A model generated the notes under the pieces. It was given only the letters and a program-made list of their open reading frames with translations. It was not told the DNA's origin and searched no databases. This document shows positions 26,770-35,660 of a stretch of DNA of 64,000 nt, in pieces. The position numbers were made by a program, and so were the translations under genes. How positions within the stretch are numbered: position 1 is the first letter of the stretch; each line of letters begins with the position of its first letter. Origin of the DNA: Pedobacter insulae (GTDB lineage: Bacteria > Bacteroidota > Bacteroidia > Sphingobacteriales > Sphingobacteriaceae); assembly GCF_900113525.1 (NCBI RefSeq), contig NZ_FOPP01000004.1:1-64000 (forward strand). The letters are read 5' to 3'.

Positions 26770-28401
26770 TTGAAAACTTTACTTATTCGAATTTTCTATT
26801 TAACCACATTGTTTTGTGGTACCGCGAATGGCAAACAGGTAACCCCCAGGGTTTTCTATATCGATGCCATTAGCGGAAAGGATTCTAATACAGGCCATGC
26901 AGTAACGGCGGCGTGGAAAACCTTAGACAGAGTAAACGCTGCGGTTTTTTATCCAGGAGATCAGATTCTTTTTAAAAGCGGACAATCGTGGATAGGACAA
27001 TTGAACCCAAAAGGTAATGGACAACTGAAGAAGCCTATCCTAATTGGGAAATATGGGTATGGAAAGAAGCCTTCAATCGCTGGAAATGGTGTTGCGAATG
27101 GTACATTGTATTTTCATAATCAGCAATACTGGGAAGTTTCCGATCTGGAAATAACCAATTATGATGCGAAGGAACAACAGGGTCAGGAATTATCTGCTTG
27201 GGAAAATGGTAATCACACTACTTATGTACTTCCAATACTACCTCGGCAATTGGTGAATAAAAACAAACCCAAATACGGGATTTATGTTACTGCCGAAGAC
27301 GTGGGTGAGGTGTCACATCTTTACTTTAAGAACTTAGAAGTTCATGGGGTAAATGGTTATATCAATCAGGCCGATGAGTTGAGCAAAGAAAATGGTGGGA
27401 TTGTATTTAAGGTTTTAGGTAGTGAGAAGCCAACTTATTTTAATGGAATATTAATAGATTCGTGCCATATCCATGATGTAGATCGAACAGGAATTCTATT
27501 GGTTAGCTCGCCTTGGAGTAAGCGAACATTGCTTACGAATACCAACTGGGTACCTTCCTTAAATATTGTGTTACGCAGGAACAAGTTGAGTAAGACAGGT
27601 GCAAACGCATTGGTGGTGCGCGTTGCGAAAAATCCTATAATTGAGTATAATCTTTTTGATCGATGCGCAATAAAGGGATCGGGGAATGCTGGTTTCAGCT
27701 TCAATACAGACAATGCATTATGGCAATATAACGAATGTAGATTTACCAAAGCGAATGTTGATGATCGAGATGCGGGTGGCATTGACTCGGATTACAAAAC
27801 TAAGCATACCGTTTTGCAGTACAACTATGTACATGATAATGATTACGGAATGCTAGTGACCGGTGGTCCCAATAACTTCAATGATTCGACCATTGTACGC
27901 TATAATATTTTCGAAAACGATGGTAAATTCGCACATCCTACCCATAAGAAATGCGTGATTAGGGTAAGCGGAAGTGCTACCAATACACAGGTTTACAATA
28001 ATGTGATTTTTTTAGGGGCCGATCAGATTGATACTAAAGTTGTTTCGCATGAAGTTTGGAAAACCAGTCCGGATGGAACCGTTTACCGGAATAATATTTT
28101 TTATAATTTGAGTACAAATGCTTACTGTGATTATGAAGAAAGCACTAATAATTACTTTGATACTAATCTTTATTTTGGCAATCCGATTAAAAATATCTTG
28201 TTCGATGCCAATGGAATTTATAGAGATCCACTGTTTGTAAATAATCAAAAAGGAGTTCAGAAATACCACCTCCGCTTAGGCTCCCCAGCATTTGGAACAG
28301 GTCATATAATTAAAAACAATGGGGGGCGAGATTTTTATGGAAATCTGGTAGACCGTGATAAGGCGCCCAACATTGGGGTTTATAACGGAGCTTTAAAATA
28401 A
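26770..28401 (+). CDS. beta-helix exported protein (putative polysaccharide-active)
   Basis: About 543 residues. The best start is a TTG at 26770, giving a signal peptide (KTLLIRIFYLTTLFCGTANG); an upstream TTG at 26737 adds 11 residues that do not look like a signal. The domain opens with RVFYIDAISGKDSNTGHAV and AWKTLDRVNAAVFYPGDQI, then coils such as GIYVTAEDVGEVSHLYF and GILLVSSPWSK, and ends in KNNGGRDFYGNLVDRDKAP, which is shared with the lipoprotein homologue (GAKDFYGLTV). It is the last gene of the rightward operon. Catalytic residues are not identified. Confidence 0.8.
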   Translation: MKTLLIRIFYLTTLFCGTANGKQVTPRVFYIDAISGKDSNTGHAVTAAWKTLDRVNAAVFYPGDQILFKSGQSWIGQLNPKGNGQLKKPILIGKYGYGKKPSIAGNGVANGTLYFHNQQYWEVSDLEITNYDAKEQQGQELSAWENGNHTTYVLPILPRQLVNKNKPKYGIYVTAEDVGEVSHLYFKNLEVHGVNGYINQADELSKENGGIVFKVLGSEKPTYFNGILIDSCHIHDVDRTGILLVSSPWSKRTLLTNTNWVPSLNIVLRRNKLSKTGANALVVRVAKNPIIEYNLFDRCAIKGSGNAGFSFNTDNALWQYNECRFTKANVDDRDAGGIDSDYKTKHTVLQYNYVHDNDYGMLVTGGPNNFNDSTIVRYNIFENDGKFAHPTHKKCVIRVSGSATNTQVYNNVIFLGADQIDTKVVSHEVWKTSPDGTVYRNNIFYNLSTNAYCDYEESTNNYFDTNLYFGNPIKNILFDANGIYRDPLFVNNQKGVQKYHLRLGSPAFGTGHIIKNNGGRDFYGNLVDRDKAPNIGVYNGALK

Positions 28402-28558
28402 GAATGTAGAGTGCAGTTGACCGAAAGGTTATTGAGGGCTACATTTCTAGCAAAAAGAAAAAATAATCGAATCCTTTATGCAGCCTTTTTATGGGGGAGG
28501 GCTTTTTTGCGCTGATAGTTGATTCCATTGGATTCATTTTTTAATAATATATTTGGAT

Positions 28559-29407
28559 ATGAAAGCATTTTTGGGAACTGGGCTATTAGGCTCTAATTTT
28601 GTTAAGGCAATGCTCCGCAGAGGAGATCAGGTACAGGTTTGGAACAGGACAGCATCAAAGGCCAGTGCATTGGAAAAAGATGGTGCCAAAGCATTTGCAA
28701 ATATTGTTGATGCGGTAAGGGGTGTTGATTTCATTCACTTGACGCTGAAGAACGATGCGACGGTAAACGAGGTATTAGAAGCTGCCAGTGCAGGCTTTGC
28801 GCCTGGAGCTACTATTCTAGATCATACGACAACCTCCAAACAGGGAGCCATTGAGCGAACAGAATTTTGGGCGGCTAAAGGCTTTATCTATGTGCATGCA
28901 CCAGTATTTATGGGGCCTCCGAATGCATTGGAAGGTACGGGAAGCATGCTGGTTTCGGGCAACCAAGAGGTAATAGCGAGGGTGGCGCCTTTACTTTCAG
29001 AAATGACAGGAAAGCTTCTTAATTTTGGTCCGGAGGTAGGAAAAGCAGCGGCAATAAAGCTCGTAGGAAACTCTTTCCTCATCTCTATGACTGCTGGGCT
29101 ATCAGATGCGCTCGGACTTGCAAAGGCACAAGATGTTGATTCGGCAGCTATTGCCGAGCTATTTGCTTCATGGAATCCGGGGGCAGGGGCGCCTGCAAGG
29201 TTGGATAAATTAAGAGCTGGGGATTTCAATAATCCCTCTTGGGAGTTAGATATGGCCCGGAAAGATGCAGGACTGATGATGAGCGCCGCTAGCGAAAAAG
29301 GAATTAAATTAACAGTGATTCCAGCTGTTGCGACCGAAATGGACAGCTGGATAGCAAAAGGGCATGGTGCTGCCGACTGGAGCATAATTGCGAAAGACAA
29401 TCGTTAA
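28559..29407 (+). CDS. NAD(P)-dependent beta-hydroxyacid dehydrogenase family protein
   Basis: 282 residues of the 3-hydroxyisobutyrate/6-phosphogluconate dehydrogenase-like family. The Rossmann motif is GTGLLGSNFVKAML at residues 5-18, the substrate loop is HAPVFMGPPNALEGTG (about 115-130), and the catalytic Lys lies in AAIKLVGNSF (near 165), followed by the all-helical C-terminal domain. Relatives reduce or oxidise small beta-hydroxyacids or reduce imines; the substrate is unknown. ATG at 28559 is preferred over a TTG two codons earlier. It is convergent with the DeoR gene (8 bases between stops), so it is probably its own unit. Confidence 0.88.
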   Translation: MKAFLGTGLLGSNFVKAMLRRGDQVQVWNRTASKASALEKDGAKAFANIVDAVRGVDFIHLTLKNDATVNEVLEAASAGFAPGATILDHTTTSKQGAIERTEFWAAKGFIYVHAPVFMGPPNALEGTGSMLVSGNQEVIARVAPLLSEMTGKLLNFGPEVGKAAAIKLVGNSFLISMTAGLSDALGLAKAQDVDSAAIAELFASWNPGAGAPARLDKLRAGDFNNPSWELDMARKDAGLMMSAASEKGIKLTVIPAVATEMDSWIAKGHGAADWSIIAKDNR

Positions 29408-29414
29408 CTATTTC

Positions 29415-30161
29415 TTAAATTATTTTTAGTCCTTTAAGCTGATATGGTGTTAGCTTTTCTGCTGTGGGTGCTAATTCTGTAATTAGAAAATTTATATCTT
29501 CTAATGCGGCAACTTTCAGTCTTAAAGAAATATCAAGCTTTTCCGAAATACAAAGCACAGCTGATTTTTTGGATGAGTTTAACATTTTTCTTTTCAACTG
29601 ATTAATTTCCCAGTCTGTATCTGTTAGTCCGTCTTTAGGATGTAATGCGCTCGTACCTAATAGGCACAAATCTGCATTTACCTCAGCAAGTTGACTAATG
29701 GCGTGACCTCCATAGTTTATCTTTGAGTTTTTAGAAAATTTCCCGCCGACTAAATTCACTTCAATTTTAGGATATTTAGAGAGTTCAACTGCTACCAGGG
29801 GACTAACCGTGAAGAAAGTGGCTTTTAAATTTTCGGGCAAGTGTTTAATCAACTCAATGATTGTAGTGCCGCCGCCGGTTAAAATAACCATGGAGTCTTT
29901 AATTAGCGAGATGGTTTTTCTTGCAATATTGCCTTTGGCTTCTTTCGCGTAAACTGTGCTGGAGCTGAAAGTAGAGTTGTAAGACGTAGAGAGTGCGCCT
30001 CCATGTACTTTATATAGGAGTCTCTCGCCAGACATCTCTTGCAAATCACGTCTAATAGTATCTTCAGAAACGTTTAATAATTGTACTAAATCCGATGTAA
30101 GCACTCTATTGTGTAAGTTGATTTGTCGCATCACAAAGTCATGCCTTTCTTTTTTTAACAT
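29415..30161 (-). CDS. DeoR/GlpR-family transcriptional regulator
   Basis: 248 residues. N-terminal helix-turn-helix (about 18-55, LTSDLVQLLNVSEDTIRRDL) and a DeoRC sugar-phosphate isomerase-like sensor domain (about 75-235) with the conserved TGGGTTI and LVGGKFSKNS loops and LLGTSALHPKDGLT. Such regulators usually repress sugar-catabolic genes and are released by a phosphorylated sugar. It faces the second susC gene across a 232-base gap that holds TTTCGAA-type repeats, and so probably controls that locus. Confidence 0.9.
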   Translation of the reverse strand: MLKKERHDFVMRQINLHNRVLTSDLVQLLNVSEDTIRRDLQEMSGERLLYKVHGGALSTSYNSTFSSSTVYAKEAKGNIARKTISLIKDSMVILTGGGTTIIELIKHLPENLKATFFTVSPLVAVELSKYPKIEVNLVGGKFSKNSKINYGGHAISQLAEVNADLCLLGTSALHPKDGLTDTDWEINQLKRKMLNSSKKSAVLCISEKLDISLRLKVAALEDINFLITELAPTAEKLTPYQLKGLKII

Positions 30162-30268
30162 TGATCTGGCTTTAAAAATACTAATGTATAAAAATTAAAA
30201 CTAGAATGCAGGTTATTGCAGGTTTTTGCAACAAATATTCGTTTTTTTTAAAACAAAGTTGTGAATTT

Positions 30269-30312
30269 CTTTCGAAAGCCGAAAAATAATCAGCATATTT
30301 ACTTTCGAATTG
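30269..30312. promoter_or_regulatory. candidate DeoR operator cluster
   Basis: CTTTCGAAAG, a perfect 10-base palindrome (30269-30278), is followed by GCCGAAAAAT and a second copy CTTTCGAATTG (30302-30312). Repeated TTTCG/CGAAA elements are typical of DeoR-family operators. A further pair of TTGCAGGTT-like repeats lies at about 30206-30226 near the DeoR start. Confidence 0.45.
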
Positions 30313-30318
30313 TTATTT

Positions 30319-30360
30319 ATGCGTATTAATGCGTTTTTAGCAAAGACCAGATATAAATAA
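30319..30360 (+). CDS. possible 13-residue leader peptide
   Basis: An ATG-started frame (MRINAFLAKTRYK) ends 33 bases before the susC ATG. By itself such a frame is expected by chance in this AT-rich DNA. It is listed because the two other operon-leading susC genes also have a short frame ending 35-36 bases upstream. Confidence 0.2.
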   Translation: MRINAFLAKTRYK

Positions 30361-30393
30361 AATAAAACTTAATTATTAACCAAAACGGCGTTT

Positions 30394-33300
30394 ATGAAAA
30401 AAAAATTACTCTTAATTTTTCTCGGTACATTTCTACTATTTGCGGATGCATTTGGACAAGAAAAAACCATCACGGGAAAAGTTAACTCCCAAGATGGTCC
30501 CATACCGGGCGTTTCTGTTAAAATAAAAGGAACAAATGTAGCGAGCCAAACAACTGGCAACGGAACTTATTCGATCAAAGCCTCAGCAACTGATATTTTG
30601 GTGTTTAGTTATTTAGGTTACGTGTCTGTAGAAAGACCCGTTGGCACCAACACCACAATCGATGTAACATTACTCGAAGATTCTAAGTCACTAGAGCAAG
30701 TGGTAGTAGTTGGGTTTGGTACACAGAAGAAAGAAAGTTTAACTGGTGCAGTTACTTCGGTAAATGTGTCGAAGGTATTTGGAAATCGTCCTATACCAGA
30801 TTTAGGAAGAGGCTTGCAAGGAGCGGTTCCAGGTCTTTCGGTCGTTGTTCCTAGTGGAGAAGTAGGATCAGACCCGATTATCAAGATTCGGGGGCAGATA
30901 GGCTCAATTTCGGGTTCGAGCAATCCATTAATATTGGTAGACAACGTGGAAATTCCGAGTATTCAATACGTTAATCCGAATGATATTGAAACAATAAGTA
31001 TTTTGAAAGATGCTGCATCAAGCGCTATTTACGGATCTAAAGCTGCATTTGGGGTAGTATTAATTACCACAAAAAAAGGAGCTAAAGTAGAAGGAAATAA
31101 TGTTACCTACTCAAACAATTTTGTAATGCAAACTCCATTTAAGGAAATTGACATTGCTGGTATTGATGGTTTGGAATATACCTTGGATGCACATGAAAAC
31201 ATGAAGCAACCTGGTCCGGCCGGAGGATTTTGGCGGATTGACAGAACCAGCTTCGAAAAAATAAAAGAATGGCAGACAAAATATGCGGGTGTTGTTGGTA
31301 ATAATGATCCTGTTGTTTATGGACGTGACTGGTATTGGGATGGGGCGCAAAAATTTGGGTATAGAATTTATGATCCAGTAGAAGCAATGATTAAAGATCA
31401 TAATCTTTCACAAATGCATAATCTGGGTTTAAATGGAAAAAGCGGCAATACAATCTATAATTTAAGCGTAGGCTATTTGGGGCAAGAGGGGATGATGAAA
31501 CCAGCCAAGCATGATGATTACCGAAGGATTAATCCCGCACTTTCTGTCTCCACAAAAGCAACTAGTTATTTAACTCTTCGTGGAGATTTGAGGTATGCTG
31601 AGGGAACAAAACGCAACCCTAATTCACTTAATGCAGCTGCTTTTGCTGCAGATCCATGGCTTTATATGTATCGTTGGAGCCGTTTATTCCCTATTGGTGT
31701 GCAAGAGCAAGGCCAAGATATTATTGATCCTGCTTTCTCTGCCCGAATGTCGAACGATCAAATTCGTAATGAGAAGTTTTTGAACATGAACTTAGGTGCT
31801 ACGCTTAATTTAACTAAGAATTGGGATGTACAGGCTGATTATGCGTATAGTACACAAAATAATTTAACCACTGCGTCCGTTCCTTATGTACAAGGTCGTA
31901 CGCATTGGTATGGAGTGGAGGCCCTTAGGGATGAAAATGGTCAGGTATACGTAGATGAAGATGGCAATCCTACTCAATCGGGTGGTATGCCGGCTTACCG
32001 TTTCCCGCTGACAGATCATACTTTAAAATCAGCTACTTATTTTTCACAGAATAATTTTAGATCACAAAGAAAAACTTTTAACGCTACAACAAATTATAAT
32101 TTGGATTTAAAAGATCATCAAGTTAAATTTTTGTTAGGTACTAACATCGTTTCTTTCGACTATTCCAGTCAATTTTCGACCTTGGGTAACCTGCTGAACA
32201 ATGACAATCCGCAGTATGAATATTCCGTTGGAACTCAAGAAGCAGGAGGAGGAGCGAACTGGGATTCACAAGCTGGATTTTTTGGAAGAATTAATTATGC
32301 TTTTAAAGATAAATACCTGTTAGAAGGTGTTTTGCGACGTGATGGAACTTCTAAATTTCCTACTCACTTAAAATGGAGAACTTATCCAGGTGTTTCTGCA
32401 GGATGGATTGTATCTAACGAAGGCTTCATGAACGGTGTTAAATCGGTATTGAGTTTTGCAAAATTGCGCGCTTCATGGGGTAACATTGGAGATCAGTCAG
32501 TCATAAACTCACTGTATTTACCTACTATGGATATCGCCAAAAATTCATGGTTAAACAGTGGTGGAATTCCTTATTTTCAATTGGGTACACCCCCTCCTGT
32601 ATCACGTAATATCGGATGGCAAAATATTGAGCACATCAACCTTGGTGCTGATTTAAGGTTCTTTGAAGGTAAATTGGGAGTGACAGCTGAAGTTTTTCAG
32701 CGCTATACTAGAGACATGATTATCGACGGTGATGCTTTACCTGCTACCTTTGGTGCCACCGCACCTCGAGGAAATTATGGAGACTTAAGAACTCGAGGTT
32801 GGGAATTAAACTTAGATTTTGCGCATCAATTTGACAATGGGCTCCGTTTATCATTTGATGCAAATATGGCGGATGCGGTAACCTTTATTACTAAAGGATC
32901 TGACTATCAAATGCCTTGGGAAAATAGAAGTGTTGGGTCAGCTTTTTCAACAGGCCGTAGATATGGCGATGTGTATGGTTTTGTAACTGATCGACTATTC
33001 CAAAAGGATGACTTCGTATATGACGATAATGGCAATTTTGTGCAAACAAATATTGTGTTTAATGGTACCAGTAAGCGAACAAATCTATTAGCTGGAAATA
33101 ATCCGGTTTATCAAACTTATTTCGAAGATGGTAACCAAACGTTATTGATAAGTCCCGGAGATGTAAAGTTTAAGGACTTAAATGGAGATGGATACATCGA
33201 TGCAGGGAAAGGTACTAATGGTGATTCGGGTGACAGAGTTGTGATTGGAAATACAACACCAAGATATCAATATGGCTTCCGTTTGGGTGCAGATTATAAA

Positions 33301-33798
33301 GGATTTGACTTATCTGTTTTCTTCCAAGGAGTTGGGGAAAGAAAAATTTGGGGCGACGGACAGTTAGCTATTCCAGGATATTTTGCCAAAGAAGGAGCAA
33401 TGCCACAGGTAATTGCTGAAGATTATTGGAAAGCAGATCGTACGGATGCCTTTTATCCAAGAGCATGGAATATGAATGGGGCCAGTGAAGGATATGTAAT
33501 GAGACCTCAGACAAAATACATGCTAGATATGTCTTACTTAAAAATTAAGAATATCACGGTAGGTTATAACGTACCAAATGCGTTTATGAAAAAGGTTGGA
33601 ATTAAGAATGCACGCGTGTATGTTTCGCTAGAGAACTTTATTACGTTTGATAATTTAAGAGGCCTTCCAATAGATCCAGAAGCGATTTCAGGATTTTCAA
33701 TGTTAGGTTCTGGTAGCACAAATTATAATTTAGGCCGTACAGGTACCTCAAATCCAGCATTTAGGTCAGCTTCTGCAGGGCTACAAATTGGTTTTTAA
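30394..33798 (+). CDS. SusC-like TonB-dependent outer-membrane transporter
   Basis: 1134 residues. Signal peptide (end near ADAFG-QEK), carboxypeptidase-D-like domain (ITGKVNSQDGPIPGVSVKIK, about 25-100), plug starting VVVVGFGTQKKESLTGAV and including ILKDAASSAIYGSKAAFGVV, then a barrel of the larger RagA-like type. It should form the import complex with the SusD-like protein 18 bases downstream. It is divergent from the DeoR regulator, which probably controls it. The cargo is unknown; the downstream GHL10 enzyme suggests an amino-sugar polymer. Confidence 0.95.
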   Translation: MKKKLLLIFLGTFLLFADAFGQEKTITGKVNSQDGPIPGVSVKIKGTNVASQTTGNGTYSIKASATDILVFSYLGYVSVERPVGTNTTIDVTLLEDSKSLEQVVVVGFGTQKKESLTGAVTSVNVSKVFGNRPIPDLGRGLQGAVPGLSVVVPSGEVGSDPIIKIRGQIGSISGSSNPLILVDNVEIPSIQYVNPNDIETISILKDAASSAIYGSKAAFGVVLITTKKGAKVEGNNVTYSNNFVMQTPFKEIDIAGIDGLEYTLDAHENMKQPGPAGGFWRIDRTSFEKIKEWQTKYAGVVGNNDPVVYGRDWYWDGAQKFGYRIYDPVEAMIKDHNLSQMHNLGLNGKSGNTIYNLSVGYLGQEGMMKPAKHDDYRRINPALSVSTKATSYLTLRGDLRYAEGTKRNPNSLNAAAFAADPWLYMYRWSRLFPIGVQEQGQDIIDPAFSARMSNDQIRNEKFLNMNLGATLNLTKNWDVQADYAYSTQNNLTTASVPYVQGRTHWYGVEALRDENGQVYVDEDGNPTQSGGMPAYRFPLTDHTLKSATYFSQNNFRSQRKTFNATTNYNLDLKDHQVKFLLGTNIVSFDYSSQFSTLGNLLNNDNPQYEYSVGTQEAGGGANWDSQAGFFGRINYAFKDKYLLEGVLRRDGTSKFPTHLKWRTYPGVSAGWIVSNEGFMNGVKSVLSFAKLRASWGNIGDQSVINSLYLPTMDIAKNSWLNSGGIPYFQLGTPPPVSRNIGWQNIEHINLGADLRFFEGKLGVTAEVFQRYTRDMIIDGDALPATFGATAPRGNYGDLRTRGWELNLDFAHQFDNGLRLSFDANMADAVTFITKGSDYQMPWENRSVGSAFSTGRRYGDVYGFVTDRLFQKDDFVYDDNGNFVQTNIVFNGTSKRTNLLAGNNPVYQTYFEDGNQTLLISPGDVKFKDLNGDGYIDAGKGTNGDSGDRVVIGNTTPRYQYGFRLGADYKGFDLSVFFQGVGERKIWGDGQLAIPGYFAKEGAMPQVIAEDYWKADRTDAFYPRAWNMNGASEGYVMRPQTKYMLDMSYLKIKNITVGYNVPNAFMKKVGIKNARVYVSLENFITFDNLRGLPIDPEAISGFSMLGSGSTNYNLGRTGTSNPAFRSASAGLQIGF

Positions 33799-33816
33799 TT
33801 TAAAGGAAGAAAGAAA

Positions 33817-35625
33817 ATGAAAATAAAACATACAATAATATTCGTCTTTGTAATTATGGTATTGGCAGGTTGTAAGAAATTTTTAGACCGACCTCCTTTA
33901 ACTTCCGAGACAGACGACACAGCTTGGGAAAGCGAAGAAAAATTGCGTTTATACGCCAACAAATATTATACTGATTTTTTTGACGGCTATGGAAGTGGCT
34001 TCTCTACCGCCGGTGCGCCATTGGTAGGCTTTACCAATAGCGACGATATGGTAGTGCAAGGAAATCAACCTAACTTTACCCGTGCGGTTCCAAATAGTGG
34101 GATATGGAGTTACTCTTCGATCCGCTCGATTAACATCATGTTAGAGCGTATAGACACTAGAATGGCAGATGTATTATCTGCTAGTGCGAAAGCTCATTGG
34201 ACTGGTATCGGAAGGTTCTTTAGGGCGTTTAGATATTCCGAACTGGTACAGGCTTACGGAGATGTTCCTTATTATACACGAGAAATAAGCAATACAGAAC
34301 TCGACGAACTATACAAACCCAGAACATCGCGCAATGAAGTAATGGATGGAGTATATGAGGACATGAAATTTGCACTTCAAAATGTTCGCTTAGATGATGG
34401 AGATCAAAACGTGAACAGATACATTGTTGCGGGCTTTGTTTCCAGACTGGCACTAACTGAAGGTACTTGGCAAAAATATTATTATAAAAATAATGAACAA
34501 GCTAAGAAATTTTTAGAGTTGGCTGTTGAGGCTGCCGATATGGACATTTCGAGTGGTAAGTACGATATTAATACCGATTATAAAACCCTGTTTACCTCTA
34601 AGGAACTAAAAGGAAACAAGGAGTGTATTCTATATAGAAATTATGATCCTGCGGCTGGGGTTACGCACGCTATTGCATCTTATGGTAACTTAGCCGAATC
34701 GACACTGAATGGCCCTACTTCGGATTTACTAAAATCATACGTTCTTACTTCTGGAGAGGTGTGGCAAAATGCTAGTCCGGCTGATGCATCATTTAATTTA
34801 GACAATATGATCGCAACACGCGATTCTAGATTTGAAGCTACTTTTTACAGTAAGCCAAGTTTACTAAACAGGGGTTCTTTTTACTACATTACGAAGTTTT
34901 TACCTAGAGAAGTAGAAAAGCGTACCCAAGTAGATTTACTCGGTATGCCTCCTGAATTTACCGGAGATAAAAATGAAACTGATGCCCCAGTATTACGTTA
35001 TGCAGAGGTATTGTTAAATTGGATCGAAGCAAAGGCCGAATTGGCGAGTTTAGGCGGTCCGGCAGTCATGCAAAGTGATATAGATAGATCAATTAATAAA
35101 ATTAGACTTAGACCATTAGCGCAAGAAGCTGTAGATAGAGGAGTTACAAAAACTGCTCCACTTAGTTTAACTGCTCTTCCAGCAGATCCTAGTAGAGACC
35201 CACAAGTGTCGGCTTTAATCTGGGAAATTAGAAGAGAACGTAGAATGGAGTTTGCCTTTGAGATTTTCCGTTTGGCGGATTTAAAGAGATGGTCTAAATT
35301 GGAATATATGGATAATGATCTGAATACAGATTTGATATCTGGGGGATGGGTAGATTTCCCTGCACAATTGCCTGGCGCGCTAACATCGGCTAATGTAGGC
35401 AAAATTGCTGTGGTAAGCCTAACCGGAACGGAAACCGTTTACAACGGATCAAATGGTGCAGCTATGAAGGGCTTTTATAAAAATACTGCCAATAAAAACC
35501 GATTACCATTTTTAAATCAAGCCAATATCAATCCATATTTGGCGCCTATTGGCCGTGTACAAATAGACGATTATGCAGCCAGGGGATACCAATTGTTGCA
35601 AACGCAGGGGTGGCCACAGAATTAA
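33817..35625 (+). CDS. SusD/RagB-like surface lipoprotein
   Basis: 602 residues, lipobox VLAGC followed by KKF, with the SusD helical core: FFRAFRYSELVQAYGDVPYY near residue 140, VLLNWIEAKAELASLGG near 410, and RRERRMEFAFEIFRLADLKRW near 480, the standard C-terminal block. It is the substrate-capturing lid of the SusC pore encoded just upstream. Within its family it is long, with an insert between the core and the C-terminal block. Confidence 0.94.
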   Translation: MKIKHTIIFVFVIMVLAGCKKFLDRPPLTSETDDTAWESEEKLRLYANKYYTDFFDGYGSGFSTAGAPLVGFTNSDDMVVQGNQPNFTRAVPNSGIWSYSSIRSINIMLERIDTRMADVLSASAKAHWTGIGRFFRAFRYSELVQAYGDVPYYTREISNTELDELYKPRTSRNEVMDGVYEDMKFALQNVRLDDGDQNVNRYIVAGFVSRLALTEGTWQKYYYKNNEQAKKFLELAVEAADMDISSGKYDINTDYKTLFTSKELKGNKECILYRNYDPAAGVTHAIASYGNLAESTLNGPTSDLLKSYVLTSGEVWQNASPADASFNLDNMIATRDSRFEATFYSKPSLLNRGSFYYITKFLPREVEKRTQVDLLGMPPEFTGDKNETDAPVLRYAEVLLNWIEAKAELASLGGPAVMQSDIDRSINKIRLRPLAQEAVDRGVTKTAPLSLTALPADPSRDPQVSALIWEIRRERRMEFAFEIFRLADLKRWSKLEYMDNDLNTDLISGGWVDFPAQLPGALTSANVGKIAVVSLTGTETVYNGSNGAAMKGFYKNTANKNRLPFLNQANINPYLAPIGRVQIDDYAARGYQLLQTQGWPQN

Positions 35626-35660
35626 GCTATATTATTAATAGTAAATAAAAAATTAAATAG

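Noticed and set aside
28480..28510. Possible terminator hairpin (AGCC ... GGGCT followed by T6)
   Set aside because: Only 4-5 pairs with a loop of about 13 bases; too weak to call.
28888..29400. Antisense open frame of 170 codons inside the beta-hydroxyacid dehydrogenase gene
   Set aside because: Mirror of a GC-richer coding frame; the sense protein has every catalytic motif of its family.
30319..30360. The 13-codon frame as a firm gene
   Set aside because: Too short to support alone; kept only as a low-confidence entry because of the common spacing to susC.
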